A DNA stretch of 64,000 nt. Source: Tachypleus tridentatus (Eukaryota > Arthropoda > Merostomata > Xiphosura > Limulidae). A program made the position numbers and the translations under genes. The DNA is taken from NCBI RefSeq assembly GCF_004210375.1, contig NC_134834.1:157685290-157749289 (forward strand), given 5' to 3'. Below are positions 36,330-51,300 of the stretch, one piece after another. Within the stretch, counting starts at the first letter, position 1; each line of letters begins with the position of its first letter. Below the pieces are notes generated by a model. It saw nothing but the letters and a program-made list of their open reading frames with translations, searched no databases and was not told the origin of the DNA.

Positions 36330-37790
36330 ATAAATCTCGAACTATTAGTTTATGTGTACACGATATAGTGTTTGTAATTTGTACGTAACTGGGTTTATAT
36401 TGATTATTACTCGACTTTTCTTGTACCTAATCAAAAACTGTTAAATGCTAGACATTGTTGATTACTACATGTTTAAAGTGTGATAAAAAGTTGAAGCAGT
36501 TTCTCTTGTTAAGAATTACTTAAATAGAAAAAATATATTTAAAGCTGTTTATTTTTCTTTATTTGCTAAATGTAGCTTTGCTTAGCTAATGTCACTGTGG
36601 TTTATTGTATGTAACAAAAATAATCTTCTAAAACTGCTCAATTGATTATGTTCTAATATTATTAGCTGCTACTTTGTTTATCAATATTCTTTGGTATAGT
36701 AGTTGTAGTGATAACACAATCAAAATAACAAAACACGTAATGATGTTTTACAAATTGGGAAGAAAAAAAATATTTTGTTTTTTAGATCAAATATAACAGA
36801 ATATGTTTGGGTATTTTTCACAACCTTTTGTTGCCATACGACGAACAAATAACATCAAAGAGAAACAAATAATATCAAAATGCAAGCACAAACAAATGCT
36901 ATTCAGAAATGACACGTCATGCGGCCTGTTAGCCATTGATATACTAGCAATGTGTTTCTCATGGGTTCTAAAACGATTGACGAAATCTACAGCCACTGGT
37001 CATCAAAATTTTAAGCATCACAAAATGTGATCCAATTTTAATAAAAATTATTCACTTATGTAAGAGTACATATAACGTTTTGTGAAAAAATTATTACGTG
37101 GTGGAGAAAAATATATATTATTTGATTCAGAGAGCAGGAATTACTATAGAATATATAAAACTTTCAAAACAATAAAATCATTACAAGACAATGTAATCGG
37201 TCACAGTTATCAGCCTTTAAATCTCTCTTCTTAATATTAAACAATGAAAGCTGTAACAATATATTATAGTAACTTCTCTGCTCATAAGTGTTCAGGTACA
37301 AAGTAGAGGTTTTATTCAAGAAATTGGAAAAAATAAAAAATGGTCAACAGAGAAATTTAGGTAACAAAGAACAATTAGAAATTCTTTAAATAAGTAAGGA
37401 AAGGAGACCATATTTGTGAGTTTTAACCTGATGTCATTATTAACCATATTTGTGAGTTTTAACCTGATGTCATTATTAAAATCTGTTTTATCAAGGAAAG
37501 ACCCGTTTTTTTAACACTATTTATTTAAACACGTGTGCATAAATTATATTTAAAATTAAAATATGATAGAAATGACTTGCGATTTAAGACTTTTTTATAC
37601 CTGTTTATAATATATGTTCTCTCGTATTACCCTGTTTTCTGTTGCATACGTATAAATCTCTTCTTTATATTTACCTTCATATATTTTACCATACATTTAT
37701 CCTAAGTTTTTTTGTGGAATTTGCAAAATATCACATTTCATTTTACTCACATTAATGACACCTCTCCTCTTGAAGCAAATGTTGTTACAT
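36330..37790. other. Intergenic DNA, one 36-bp duplication
   Basis: AT-rich. The overlapping open frames at 36787-37030 on both strands resemble no known protein. A direct duplication near 37408-37478 is the only structure. Confidence 0.5.
37408..37478. repeat. Direct duplication, about 36-bp unit
   Basis: Two adjacent copies beginning accatatttgtgagttttaa. Confidence 0.85.
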
Positions 37791-37799
37791 GGTGCGCAT

Positions 37800-38630
37800 A
37801 ATGAATGCACTATAGTTAGTTTTAACAATCTAATTTTTCCTATCATTGTTAATGGCTATATCTTAAGCTATGGGGATTTCAATGCTTAACTCTGGAGGTT
37901 CTCATCATATAGATACTGTAACGGATTTACTATTATTTCTTTATTTGTCTATCTATGTTTATTTCAGTTTAATATATATTTAGGAATGCATGTTTATTGC
38001 AGAAGTCTTATCTGTTCTCTAAATTTGTAGAAGATTTTCGAGAGTAAGAATCAACAATGCATATAAATGCTCAAATACCAGTGTTGTTGAGCAACTAGAC
38101 TTTCTAGAATCTCACCTTAAAGTTTATAAAAGGTAATCAACGCAACATATGGAAAGACAGTATAATATTGTTGGTCTGCCACAGACCTTGGAAACTGTAA
38201 TTGTGACAAACGCTTATTAACTGGAAAACTGCAGATACTTTAAACAGGAAGTTTATATATTTCAAACATATTCAACCGTTTAGCTTCAGAGAATCAACTT
38301 CGAACGTAAAGATTTCTACGAGGATATTATGCATTTTCGTCTGTGAAAAACATCTGTCAGTAGCAAGAGATAGCTTACCCTTTAAGTGAACTGTAGCAAT
38401 ATCAACATATAATTAATTTGTTCGTCATGAATCGTCGATAAAAGATCCAGTTCCAGGCCATAAAGAAGACTTAGTACTGGTCCCAACTTTTTAAACTCGT
38501 GTAAATAAACCAATATTTGTAATATCTATTATTACAACTTGTATTGTTTTTGAATATCAAAATATAATTGTGTTAAGAAAGAAATTACGATTAAAGTAAC
38601 TAACTGTTCAATCAGTTTTGTGGTATATAA
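37800..38630 (+). repeat. Dispersed repeat R1, copy 2
   Basis: Second copy of the element at 28690-29520, same orientation. It lies just downstream of gene A. Shared blocks include gctatggggatttcaat, ggatttactattatttct-type and aaaccaatatttgtaatatc. Confidence 0.6.
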
Positions 38631-38640
38631 GTTCTCTGGT

Positions 38641-38750
38641 GGGATAGCGGTAAGACGTCATATTTACAATGGTATAATTAACGGTTCGATTCCACTAAGC
38701 AGACACAGCAAATAACCCACTGTGATTTTGCTGTAAGAAATCACACACAT
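38641..38750 (+). mobile_element. SINE family 2 copy, diverged
   Basis: ggtgggatagcggtaagacg, acggttcgattccactaag, agcaaataacccactgtgat. Confidence 0.65.
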
Positions 38751-39061
38751 AGTGATAAATAAATATGAATCCTCTAGCCAGTTTTTACTCATCAAATGAG
38801 ATTATTTTAATGTTTCCTTAAAATAACCGTAATGATAAATGATATTAGAAATTATAATGAATTGAAACATGTTTCAAAAACACAACTTCATGTTAGTCCA
38901 GGTGTTGCAAGGACTATTTCCACTTACCATTTTCCAAAATCATTAATGTTAAATGTGTTCGAACTCTTCAATGTTATTTTTTTTTTGGTTAACAGTATCA
39001 ATTTAGATATTACGCCTGTTTACCCAATATAGATGTACATTTCTCTTTGTTCTGTGAATAG

Positions 39062-39301
39062 TCATAATCTTGAAATTGTAACAATATTTTCCTTCGTCTT
39101 TAAAGAATAGTTTGACATGCCGTCTGGGGGCACTTGACCGTTATTTTCTTCTTTCTTATCACTAGCACTCCGGGAAGACTTTGAAAGTGTAGATTGCGGT
39201 AAAATAAATCGTTCCAGCTTCACAAAGGGAGCTTCAAATATCAGATAAAGAACCGAAGCCAAACCCATTGACAACACAATATAGGAAATAAATCTGCAGA
39301 C
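39062..39301 (-). CDS. nrf-6-like: Gene A exon 15: last helix and cytoplasmic tail, stop codon
   Basis: It begins VCRFISYIVLSMGLASVLYL, followed by FEAPFVKLER, where the E-x-P motif normally closes these proteins. A charged tail (SDKKEENNGQ) precedes the TGA. Acceptor TTTTTCTCTAG. I saw no convincing AATAAA on the coding strand in the next few hundred bases, so the 3' end is undefined. Confidence 0.9.
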   Translation of the reverse strand, partial: VCRFISYIVLSMGLASVLYLIFEAPFVKLERFILPQSTLSKSSRSASDKKEENNGQVPPDGMSNYSLKTKENIVTISRL

Positions 39302-42300
39302 CTAGAGAAAAATATACATTATTTATATATTGTTTTTTATTATTTTATGTTTCAAACACCTTATTGTTAATCTGAATTCACACTATATATTTGAAAATAA
39401 AGTGAAAACTGATATTATCTTTACTTGTGAATAGATTCATGAAACTTTGTGAAGCGACAGTACAAATGTGCTGTTTTGGAAACACGTTGATAAATGGAAC
39501 AGATTCTCATGTTCCAAAAGGGAAGTTTTATAGCATGTTGGAAAATGGGGTAGGTTCTTGTGTTTGTAAAGGGGGTTTGTAACAAGAACATGAACGCAAT
39601 TTACACTCAAACTTTTATTATTACATTAATTACAAGTATTTAAGTTCATGTCTCTAGTGCCTAAGTACTAAAATAGTACTTACAAATAAAATCGTATTTG
39701 AGGTCCCGTGGTGGTAAACAAAAAATCGTTGTAAGATGTATTTACCCAATTGAAGTTAGAAAGACAGCACATGTTGTACTTGACATAAGCAAAGTTCATT
39801 AACAAACAATGGGACACATTCACATGTGTTACCTTTCATATATAGTATAAGTCAAATACCTGTTCAAAGTGGCTGAAGAACTGGCTTTCTCTTACTGTAC
39901 CAGCCCTGACATATATAATCACCGGATGTATCAAGTAACAAAGGTAGCTCAATCGTCCAAGAACAATGAATGGTTTCCACGACAGCAGAGCATTCACAGG
40001 ACCTATGGAAAATATACAAATAAATTTAATTTGAATAAAGACAAAAATCTACTAATATCTCATTCATGACTTATAACAAACCAAATAAAAAATGTCTCGA
40101 CTTTTGGTGGTTTCATATCGTACGTAAACTTACCTCCGTATCCATACATACAAGCACACGTGATCCAAGCTACCCCTAAAGTAAACACAGTTCTGTGGAC
40201 CGAAGCATATATGATTCCAACTACAACATTTGGTTTGACTCCATTATGCCAGTCATACGCCCCGAAAACCACAGCTGAACACGAGACAGTAGTAATGACC
40301 CAGCCAAGGGCCACAACAAGCTGAAATTGAAACAAAGTTGTCTAACATATCATTGACCTTAACAATTCCGAAACGCTTTTACAAAGAGAAAACAACAAAT
40401 ACTGCTCTTAAAAACGCTTATTTCATCAAATTTCTGTTATTATTCATTTTTAGCAATTAACTTTGTTTGTAATATAGCACAAACCCACACAATAGCATAT
40501 CTACGTTCTGCCTATCACGAGTATCGAAACACTTTTTCAATCAATGTAAGAACCACTGAGACTCTGGGGGGTGGGACTAGCAATTTACTGAAGAAGAAAT
40601 ATTGGTTTACCATATCGTTCTTCCTTTATTAAAACTATCATATATATTTTAAAGTGTTTAAAAAGTTTTAATTTTATCACGAGAGTGGTCAGATTTCGGT
40701 TCTTTGGATAGGTACAGACACTATGGTTTTAAAATAGGATATAAATGTTAAGAAAAATATACTCTAGTTTAAAAGAATCTCGTTCAGAGAACTGTAAGTA
40801 CAATCTGAGGTTAAAATCTCAAATAACAGCTATGGTCATGCTAGCCCTCTCAGTCGTGAGACTAATAAGTGAGATGGTCAAATCCACCATTTGTTGGTAA
40901 AGAGTAACTTAAAATTTACAGCGGGTTGTGTTGACTAATTGTCTACTCTTTAGCTTATAACTCTCAAATTAGAGATGATTAGTGCGGAAGGCACTGCAGC
41001 ATGCTTTCTAGAAAGCATGAGACACCCTATGGCAAAACGGTCTTAGGTACCTTATTGGAAAATACAAAATAAATTTTAGGGAAGTATTTTCGGAATTATT
41101 TACTCCAGAGGCAGGTGACTTCCCAAGGAGGAGCAGCTAGTCCTACGTTATGTGAGTAATGTTCCACTTGAGAGATAGACATCACGGTTTGGATGTGAAA
41201 GATCATGATGCGTATATTTATTGTTTATTTTTCCGTTATTTTCAAAATCTTTATTGTTTTGTTAATAAATGCCCAATTTTTTGTTGTCCAGTTGTGTTCT
41301 CGGAATTTTTAGCAGCAATTTTCTTTTCAAGACTTGTGATTGTGGATTTCTAGAATTCTCGAGTGAGTTTTGTAAATGTAAGTGAAGTGGAACGAGGAAT
41401 TTTCTTCCATAGCGAACAAAACAGGCCGTCGTCGGCTCCTATTGTTATTATTGATGCAAATAAATAGATTTAGGCATAGTTTGATTCTCTATATGCTAAC
41501 CCAGTACCTCAACATGGTATATGTACCTCAGTCTTATTCTAACCTATTACCTCAACATGGTATATGTGCCTCAGTCTCATTCTAACCCAGTACCTCAACA
41601 TGGTATATGTGCCTCAGTTTTATGCTAACCCAGTACCTCAATATGGTATATGTACCTCAGTCTTATGCTAACCCAGTACCTCAACATGGTATACGTACCT
41701 CAGTCTTATTCTAACATAGTACCTCAACATGGTATATGTACCTCAGTCTTATTCTAACCCAGTACCTCAACATGGTATATGTGCCTCAGTCTTATGCCAA
41801 TCCAGTACCTCAACATGGTATATGTACCTCAGTCTTATGCTAACCCAGTACCTCAACATGGTATATGTACCTCAGTTTGTTTTATTCAGTGTTATGACTA
41901 ACCTCAAAGTCTTATAGCTATTTTTAAGGGAAGTGCTCACGTTCTGTTACGTTTAGAAATTCGTCAGGTTTACGGATTTGTGAAAGGTTTTCTGTTGAAG
42001 GATGATGATTCCTGTCAAAGGTTGTAGAAACTTCCGTGTAGGGACGAAGAAAAGTCTCAGATGTTGTGATGGTTGAATGGTTGTCGGAATAATGGGTTAC
42101 TATTCGGTTACTAGAAGTACAAGTGGAAACCTTAAAATCTCCATAACTACTGCATACAGAAGAAGGGGAAGTAATGATGTGAAAATGCTTTGTAAGTGTA
42201 GAAATGTGACTTACACTAGTTACAGAGTTTGTGAATTGTGTGGGATTCTTGAGTTGTGTGTCAGATTTAAACCTTAGGGAGAATATTCTAGAAACAGGAG

Positions 42301-45300
42301 TGAAGGCCGTAACTTCTGCATAAAAACGATATTTAGAAGAATGGGCACATCTAGTTCTGGAAGAAGCAGCGATATAAGTATGGTTTGGAAGCGTATTTAA
42401 CGTTACATACACATAGGTATGTTATATGGCTTTATGGATTGGAAATGTGGAATAGAGTAGGTTGAAGAAGGTTTCTGTCTAAGAGAGTTAATTATATCTA
42501 GATTGGATCGTTCGGTGGTTGTTTGTAGGCAAGGGACAATGTCGTTAATAATCAAGAATAGTAAATTAAATGCGATTCTTTTGAAGGAGAGGTATAAACC
42601 ATCCTTTTCTAAGTTTTATTTCCTGCTTAAAGTTAGTGTTGAAAAATAAAAATAAGCGTGATTTGTGTTTAGTGTTGAAAAATAAAAATAAGCGTGATTT
42701 ATGTTTAGTGTTGAAAAATAAAAATAAGCGTGATTTATGTTGGCTTCTATCAAAACGTTGACTTTTCAGTTTTCTGATTTAAAGAGTCGGTAGTACATGT
42801 ATGTTCTCTTAGAGATAAATAGGTATACTTATTCACATAACCATATCAAACATATCCCCCACTTTTGATACCGTTGGTAAAAGAGTAACCCTAAGAGTTG
42901 GCGGTAAATGGTGATGACAAGCTGTCTTCACTCTAGTCTTACACTGCTAAATTAGGGACGGCTAGCACAAACGTATTGTATATGTATGTATATAAATTGA
43001 AACAAGCGACCTAAAATTGGTCGTAAAACTCACATTAGTTTTAAACTATGCTGACAACATCGAAAGTATTTTATGTGAAATGTTCTCGATTAGCATTAGA
43101 ATTAATGAAATGTGTTATTATATGCTGAACGTTTGCTAAGTACAGAAATTTGTAACACTTAAAATGAGAGAGAGTATACATAACATAAGAACATAAATAT
43201 CAATACATATATAGATACTGTCCTAAAAGGGGTCAGAATAAGTACAATTTACTATGACCCTCATGTCTTATTAATATTTATGTTCAACAGAAATCCTAAA
43301 CCACAGTAGGAGAGGAAGGAAGAGGTCGCACGAATCCAAACCTTCCTGGTTTTCAGACCTAAATACAAATAAGGAATTAGTTGTTGTTTTGAATTAAACA
43401 CAAAGCTACACAATGGACTATCTGTGCTCTACCCACCACGGGTATCGAAACCTAGATTTTAGCGTTGTAAGTCTGCAGACATACCGCTGAGCCACTGAGG
43501 AGCTTGGAATTAGTAAAAGTAGATTGGTTTGAGACTAAAAACAGCAGAAAAAGTTTTTCATATCAATGTAAAGTAATAATTTCTCGGGACGTTTTCCTGG
43601 AAACTTCGACACTAAACAGTTTTTTTTTGTACTTACTGGTTTTAACTTGATGTTTCTGTGTTTCAGCAGCAAGTAACCTGTGGTCAGCCCAATACAAAAC
43701 GGACCAAGATGAGTATAAGGCTGCATGTGGATGTAGCTGCCCATTTCCACAAAAGTTCTGAAAATTTAAAGAATATAAAATCTTTAAAAGTATTAGGAAA
43801 TGTTTAACGAGAAAAACATAACAGTTTAAATACACATTGGAATAAATATAGTTCTATATAGATCTTGGAAACTTGATATTAAATGGTTGAAATACTGTTG
43901 TAGTTTTGTTACCTCATTGTTAAAAAGTTAAAAACAAAAAGTTTTCAACGTTTTGGGTTAAATGAAAAAGTACTTTGGCATCTGAGTCATAAACATATAT
44001 ACTTAAAAATAGAAATTAATCAGAAATATGTCCCGCTCTAAGTATTGTTAAATCAACTGTGTCACACACGTGTTAATTAAGATGTATTACATGCAGTTGT
44101 AATTGTGAACCTACGTCATATAAAACAAAACACCAACAACTTATTAAAGATTATAAAATACAAAACAGGTGGAAAAAAACAGGGTGATTTACTATTAAAA
44201 TAAAAATGAATTGCTATTGATAGTGGAAAGTTTGAACACTTGCACAAAAGCTTCAATATACTGACACAACCAATTTATAATAGCAAGTGATACTAACAAA
44301 AATAACACTGGACAGTTACTAAGTTTTTGTTATAATTGTGCACTGAAAGTATATATTATTCGAAAGTTCAGTTATGTCAATTAAAGCGAAATGTTGTCGT
44401 GAACATACAAGTTAAATGTAAATAAAATTGATCGATATTACTTTCTGTCAAACAACACTACTGATGGATGAAAACCATTCCAAAGTGTAATCACTGCTAC
44501 AGAAACCCATGACGATAAAATACCAAATGTGATGAGTCCGAACCCCATACGAGGCCACCTGGTGGAAGAAACCAAAATTGTCAATAGATATAAATGTTTC
44601 GATACTTTGATAAATTGACATCTACAGGAATATACTCTGCTAAACGAACAGGTATATCATTTGGTTTTATTCCGACTAACGTAACTTTTATGATTATATC
44701 TGATCACTAACATTTAGGTAAAGTGCGTAAACTTAGAGGGTTCTACACTAGTAAGTAATCGTACCCTAACGATCAGATATTTCTACAGAATATGCTGGCT
44801 GGATAAAAATTTCGTGCGTGGCATGGGCAGGTGATTAGGGGAATTGAGTCGTAATCTGAGGGTTGAGGATTCGAATCTTGGTTACAAGAAACATGCTCGC
44901 TCTTTGAGTCGCGGGGCGTTATAAAGCGAAGGTAAATCCCACTATTCGTTGGTAAAAGAGTAGTCTGAATGTTGACAGTAGGTGGTGATGACTAGCTGCT
45001 TTTCCTCTAGTCTTACACAGCCGAAACTTATTCCGAAAACCAAAAAGAGGCAGCTGCACTCTTTCTCTGTGTTAGCTACGACATGTTTTCAGCATTTATT
45101 TATAATATTATTTGTTATATCCATACAGAGATGCTATACATTAATATCGTAAGGTTACATACTTCAGTGGAATTTTTTATAAGTGTTGAACAAACAGATT
45201 TTAAAACTATATCATTCTTTTATTTGATATTATTACAATATAGAAAATCGATGAATAAATGTATTCTTAAATTCTCGTACAATCATTTTTTTTCAATTAT

Positions 45301-48300
45301 ACAAACAATTATGATATTAATAGTCACAAATAATAATTATAATTTTGGTCATCACCAACCAAAAGGAGAAGGTAACACGTTCTCCAACTTTTTATAAATC
45401 ATGACGAAATCGCGCTGAAAACATTATTCATTGGGGTAGAAACACATAATCTCAAAAGGATATAATCAAGTTCAATCCAAATCACTTAACATATATAATA
45501 GTTTTAAATAACTGGTTATTATTGTTTATCGGGAAATATACGAACCAACAGTCTTATATATAAGTGAATGAAGACTTGTTATTTCTTACAAACACTAAAA
45601 CTGATCTTTAGTTCAGCAAAGTTTGTGATTCAGTAAAATTAAAGTAAATGTTTATGTAACATAAAACACCTACTTGTAGAGTGTAATAAGTACAACCGGC
45701 GAGATTAGGTAGAGCTGCATGTCTGCTGCCAAATACCAGTAGGGAGTAAGACACTACAATAAAGTTACATCTTTCTATTGGTTTGTAGCTCTTGTAGAAA
45801 TCATAATATTGTAGTACACATACAAGACGGTTGATATAGCTATTTAATGTATTTAGACAAAACACTAACAAACATTTCTTTATCTAGAATTAAAGAAAAA
45901 CGTTTTAGGAACAGAGTAGAATGTCAATTAATAAAAATAGGATAAATTAAACTAATTTATGATAGAATATATATATATTGCTAAATATTAATTTTTGCTT
46001 GTACTATTATATGGAGATGATGCAACTGCCATCTGTACTATTTTGTTGCATTCATTTTAAGGGAGTGATGCAAACCATCCCTATATTTCCTTCGTTTTTT
46101 GATAAGGTTTTCGTTACTTGTTTGCTTGTGTTTTTGAAGCAGTGTTTTAATATGCAGGGAAGGTTTTATAAAATCTAAATACAATAAGATTACAATTGTT
46201 ATAATTATTGTCTGTCTGTTATTGGTTCAGGATATATATATTTTTAATTACTTCTAATTATTAATAAGTACTTTTGAAAACAGATTCTCCGTTTCAAACT
46301 ATGTCACGTGAGTGCAGTTGGTTTGTTTCTGAGTTACCATGTAATACCAAAGAACCAAAAGAAGGTATAACAAGAAATTCAAACTTTCTGCTACAATATC
46401 TACAGAATTCATAGAACTTGTGACTCAATCATTACATAAATCTTCTTATAGAAGAAAATACTCATAGTATTTTAAAGTTCTGTTGAGGCGATATTTAAAA
46501 TATCACTTCGAAGAACAATCCGACGTATTCCTACATAGGCAATGCTGCCGCCTGCCTGATGAGAATCAAATGAATAAAAAACATTATATTATCATAATTG
46601 TACAAATTACCAGTTATGGCTGAACTAAAAATCGTCACTTTTCATTTGAAAGCTATAGAAAATTATATTGAATTATAACTTATTTTATTATAACTTTATG
46701 AATTAAGTTGTTTTGAAGGCTATACCTGTAGGCTGTGAAAACAGACATAACTCTTCGTTAGGTAATTCTCAATATAACACCAGTTTAGGTATATGGTAGA
46801 ATGTAAAGATTATTTTTGTAGTATTGAAGATTTTTTTTTCAAATGTAAAACTGAGAAAATATGAAAATGTAAAAGTCTAGACAACAAACTAATTTGTTTC
46901 GTCTTTATTTATCCTATATATTATTTTTGGTAATGAAGCTGAAATCAACTGTTAGCTTGAATGAAGCTCATATTGATTAGCACTTGGTACAGTATTAGCC
47001 TTCAATTGGATAAGTTCAGCGCTTTTCGCCAAAACTTATGATTCAGTTCTCTATTATCGCTTCTATAAAAATTTAAGTGCATAACATATTCTACGTCATA
47101 AATACTTGTGGCCTGGCAATGAACTGTATTAATCATATATTATTCTTGTTAAACAAGAGGCCTAACCGAGTACGTAAAATATAACTCAACCGTATCAATG
47201 ATTTCATTTGTTGTTGTTAAACAAGAGGCTTAACCGAGTACGTAAAATATAACTCAACTGTATCAATCATTTCATTTGTTGTTGTTAAACAAGAGGCCTA
47301 ACCTAGTTCGTAAAATATGACTCAACTGTACTAATAATGTTATTTACTTGTTGATTTTAATTTTAAAAAAAGACCTAGCTGAATAGGTAAAATAAAACTA
47401 AGTTCTAGGAAGGAATACTTACTGTGTTTCTTGGATTCAAAAAGTTACTAAAATAAAACATATTTGCCCACCAGGTGTTACGGCATTTTTGTATTTCACG
47501 TTCTACTACACTGTTCCAAAATGGTCCAGATGAAATTAGCGGGAGGATAAACATCAAGGATGTGACTAACATCATAGGAGGCGTCAACCTTAAATAAACA
47601 TTAAAAAATAAAGAACACAAACAAGTATTTCTTATACGAAGATAATGAGAGAACTCCTGGAATAACTAAAATAGTTGTTTCTTAGTTTATTTAAGCTGTA
47701 ATGCATAATTAAGAACCTAATATCCAATATGTTTCTTCAATTTTGAATCTTCAATGCGAAATTTAAACTTTAGAAACTCGAAAATATGTGTTAATTATAT
47801 GATTACCTCTGAAATAGAATCAGGGTTTAGTACATAACTCCTGATATTTCAAGATTTATATAAGATTCGCTTGTGAATGAGATCAAAACAAACTCAGTTC
47901 CTATAAAATACACTACAAACACTTGAAATAAGGATCATCGTTACATTTACCTCAAGTAACGGTGTATCACGTATCTCACGAGATTCAAATGCCCATTTGT
48001 CCCTTTTTGTTTTTTCACTGTTGTGTAGACCAGCGTCACTCCACTAAAAATAGAAATAACTGTTTTGAAGATTTATGGTTCATTACTATATTTTGTTTTT
48101 GCATCTATATAAAAAATATTCTATGTATTTCAAAACGACATCAAAAAGACTATTCAAACACGAAATACCAGTATTGTTGAATATGGCTTTTCAACAAATA
48201 TTTTTATAGAGTAATAATTGGTCTATAACTTACAAGTGAACAATAACATATTTATTTTCTGCCAATCGGTCAGTGAAGTAAGACGCAAGAATAAATTCAT

Positions 48301-51300
48301 ACATAGCACAACTTTTGCACAAGACTAAAGAAGCAATACACAAAGGAAAACCACACTGAATGAATATTAAACTAATTGAAAATGTGTATTCTATAGACGG
48401 TTTGTATGGATATTAAAACTTTAGATAAATCAACTACAAAATAGGCTTCTTTCTCTATAATAATTTTCTACCAAATCACATATTTAACCATTTTAAAAAA
48501 TGTTTTGCACAATCTAAACACGTGTGTTGACATAATTGTGTTGTTACTGTCCTAAAGTTAGAATGGGGACTCAGCAGATAGACCAAGGTGGTTTTGCTAT
48601 AACAAAAGCGCCCAACTACCAAAAGTTGAATGCCAATGATAGAAGAACCATGAATAGGTTTCTTCCCCATTATTAGTTACAGAAATTAATGAAAATGGCA
48701 TTTGCGGTATGTTTATATTGCCATAAATCCTACCCAGCCGAGGAATTATACAAATGGTCTCCTAGAAGTGTTCTACAGCTAACTAAAAACAAATCTCAAA
48801 TGCTATTGTTACTCCAATTGTAAATTGATAATGAACTAACTTAAATACTTGTTAGAAGAAAATACGTGGTTAAGTGTGATCTTTATAACTTTCATAAGAT
48901 GCCAATTTTTAAACTCACGATTAAAAACTTTATTTTATCAAGAACACTTAACGATACAGTGAAAGTCTGATATCGTAGAATTAGATGTCTTGCATCACAT
49001 GTTTTGTTTCAGAAAGATCACAGTCGAAACACATTTTTACTCACGTGAGGAAAAAAAACGAATCCACTTGTACAAGGGAATTCCACACAGCCATGAAACT
49101 GACATCCTTTACCGCATGTTGCAAATGTACAAGTCCACCTGTAATAGTGACGATTAACATCGTACTGGTCAAAAATATTTTCATGTATAGTCAGACTGGC
49201 GAAAGAGAGCTAGACTTACTTTTTGCAAAGTAAGCGTCTGAAGTATCTTGGTTGTGCTATGTCTCAAGCGTTTAGTGATACTGTACCCAGAGACTATATA
49301 GATAATACAAGTTTACGAGTGGGGAAAAAGAAATAAAACTTAATAAAGCTTTTCAATGGGAAAAAAAGATATTGAAGTTATAATTATCCTATTTCATTTC
49401 TTTGTTCAACGAACTTATTAACATAAATTTCTTATATTTTAAAAATCATTACAGGTGCCAGGAAGGTTAAGGCGTTCGAGTCGTAATCTGAGGGTCGCGG
49501 GTTCGAATCCCCGACGCACCAAACAGACTCGCCCTTTCAACCGTAGGAACGTTATAATGTGACGGTCAATCCCACTATTCGTTGGTAAAAGAGTAGCCCG
49601 AGAGTTGGCGGTGGGTGGTGATGACTAGCTGCCTTCCCTCTAGTTTTACACTGCTAAATTAGGGATGGCTTGAGTAACTTTGCGCGAAATTAAAAAAAAG
49701 AATCATAAGTTAGTTTATAATAGTGCAATAGGTGTAAGATAGGAACCTTATACAAATTCCAATACCCCATTGATGTTTGATTTTTTTTCGTGCTTTTCAA
49801 TAATTTAAGTGGGATGAAAGACCAATCAATCCAAATTTGAAATTTAACGCTCCTTCGCTGGACAGTATGGTTCGCTTTCAAGTTAAGTGGTAAGCAGAGA
49901 ACATACCAAAATTTGACAGGTTATTTAAACTTACATTTAGTTAGATGGAGTTCTTGCTTTCAGGATGTGACTATCTACTCGTTTACTACTGTCTTTATTT
50001 ATTGTGTGAAATGGAAAGATTGACGTATGAAACGTACTTTTCATGGATTAACAGTCAGGTGTTAATCAGTAACGGTAACTATGTAATTAAATGAAGTACC
50101 CTGATATCAGGGTACTTAACACTTGTTTACTTTCAAATATACAAGGTATAATATTTACAGTTAACTTGGTGAAACGTTGTATATACATATATTATACTTT
50201 GCATGCTCGAAAATTAACAAGTTTTAAAAAATTATTTTAGTTCAATAACGTTCAGTAGATATTTTTTTATAATGTATTCATTTGGAATTACATAATACAC
50301 CACTAGATGGTTATTACGTCACAATTATAATAAAATTAATCAATGCAGAAAAATTATAATGTGATTTATGGCCTTAAACAGTTTCAGAATGAATTCAAAT
50401 TAAATATTGATTTCATATTGGAAATAGCTTTCCACTCATATAAAATTATATCGACAAGCTAATTTTCATTAAAAATGAACTAGTTACAAAATAAGAAATG
50501 TTTTTAGAATTTTTCCATAATACCCACTGTAAACTCTCAAAGAAGGCATTATGTAGGTGTGAGCTAAGATAATCCATGCCATCGTGAAGAAACGGATACC
50601 ATGTAAGACTCCAAGATTTCCTGACCCAACGTTGGTGTTCAGCAGCTGTTTTCCGTTGGTGTAGAAAGAAAACGACTTTAAAACTTCGAAACACTTTCCT
50701 GAATAACAAAATAAAAAAATACATTTACTTTTCAATTCGTGTCGTGTTGTTTTAGTAGTTAAGAATTCTCTATTATTACATTGTCTCAAACAGAATCACG
50801 GTGCAAAAAAATTTCAGATATGAAATAGTAAAATATTTCTCATTCTAGACAAAAAAATATACAAATTCACAAAGAACAAATCCAAACTAAGTAAAATTTA
50901 ACGTTTCCCACGTTACTAAGACAGAACTATCACAAGAGAGTGTCATTAGAAGTGCATTATATCAATCACTCACCCTGCCAACGTTCTGTCTGCTGAGGAT
51001 CTAGTGCGTGTTGGTGCTGTTTCCATAAATCTAATATTGTTCCTGAAATCACCAGCAATAAAAGTGCTCCAAGCAGACACCTGATAAGTAATATATTTAT
51101 TATTCTTAAGACAAATAGAACTATAACAGTCTATTGTACTTACAACATATGGGTTAGTTTTACAAGTTAGGTTATGATAAAACTAATTACGTCATAACGT
51201 TTTCATTGCAGACTGTTTGATTATGTAAGTTATTGTTTATACTTAACTGTTGCTTACAAATTATTTCAATTAATGATGACTGAGACGAACAATATTTTTA

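Noticed and set aside
41382-41917. Plus-strand open frames at the 43-bp array as a repeat protein
   Set aside because: The frames are short, overlap the minisatellite in several frames, and lie in an intron of gene A on the other strand.
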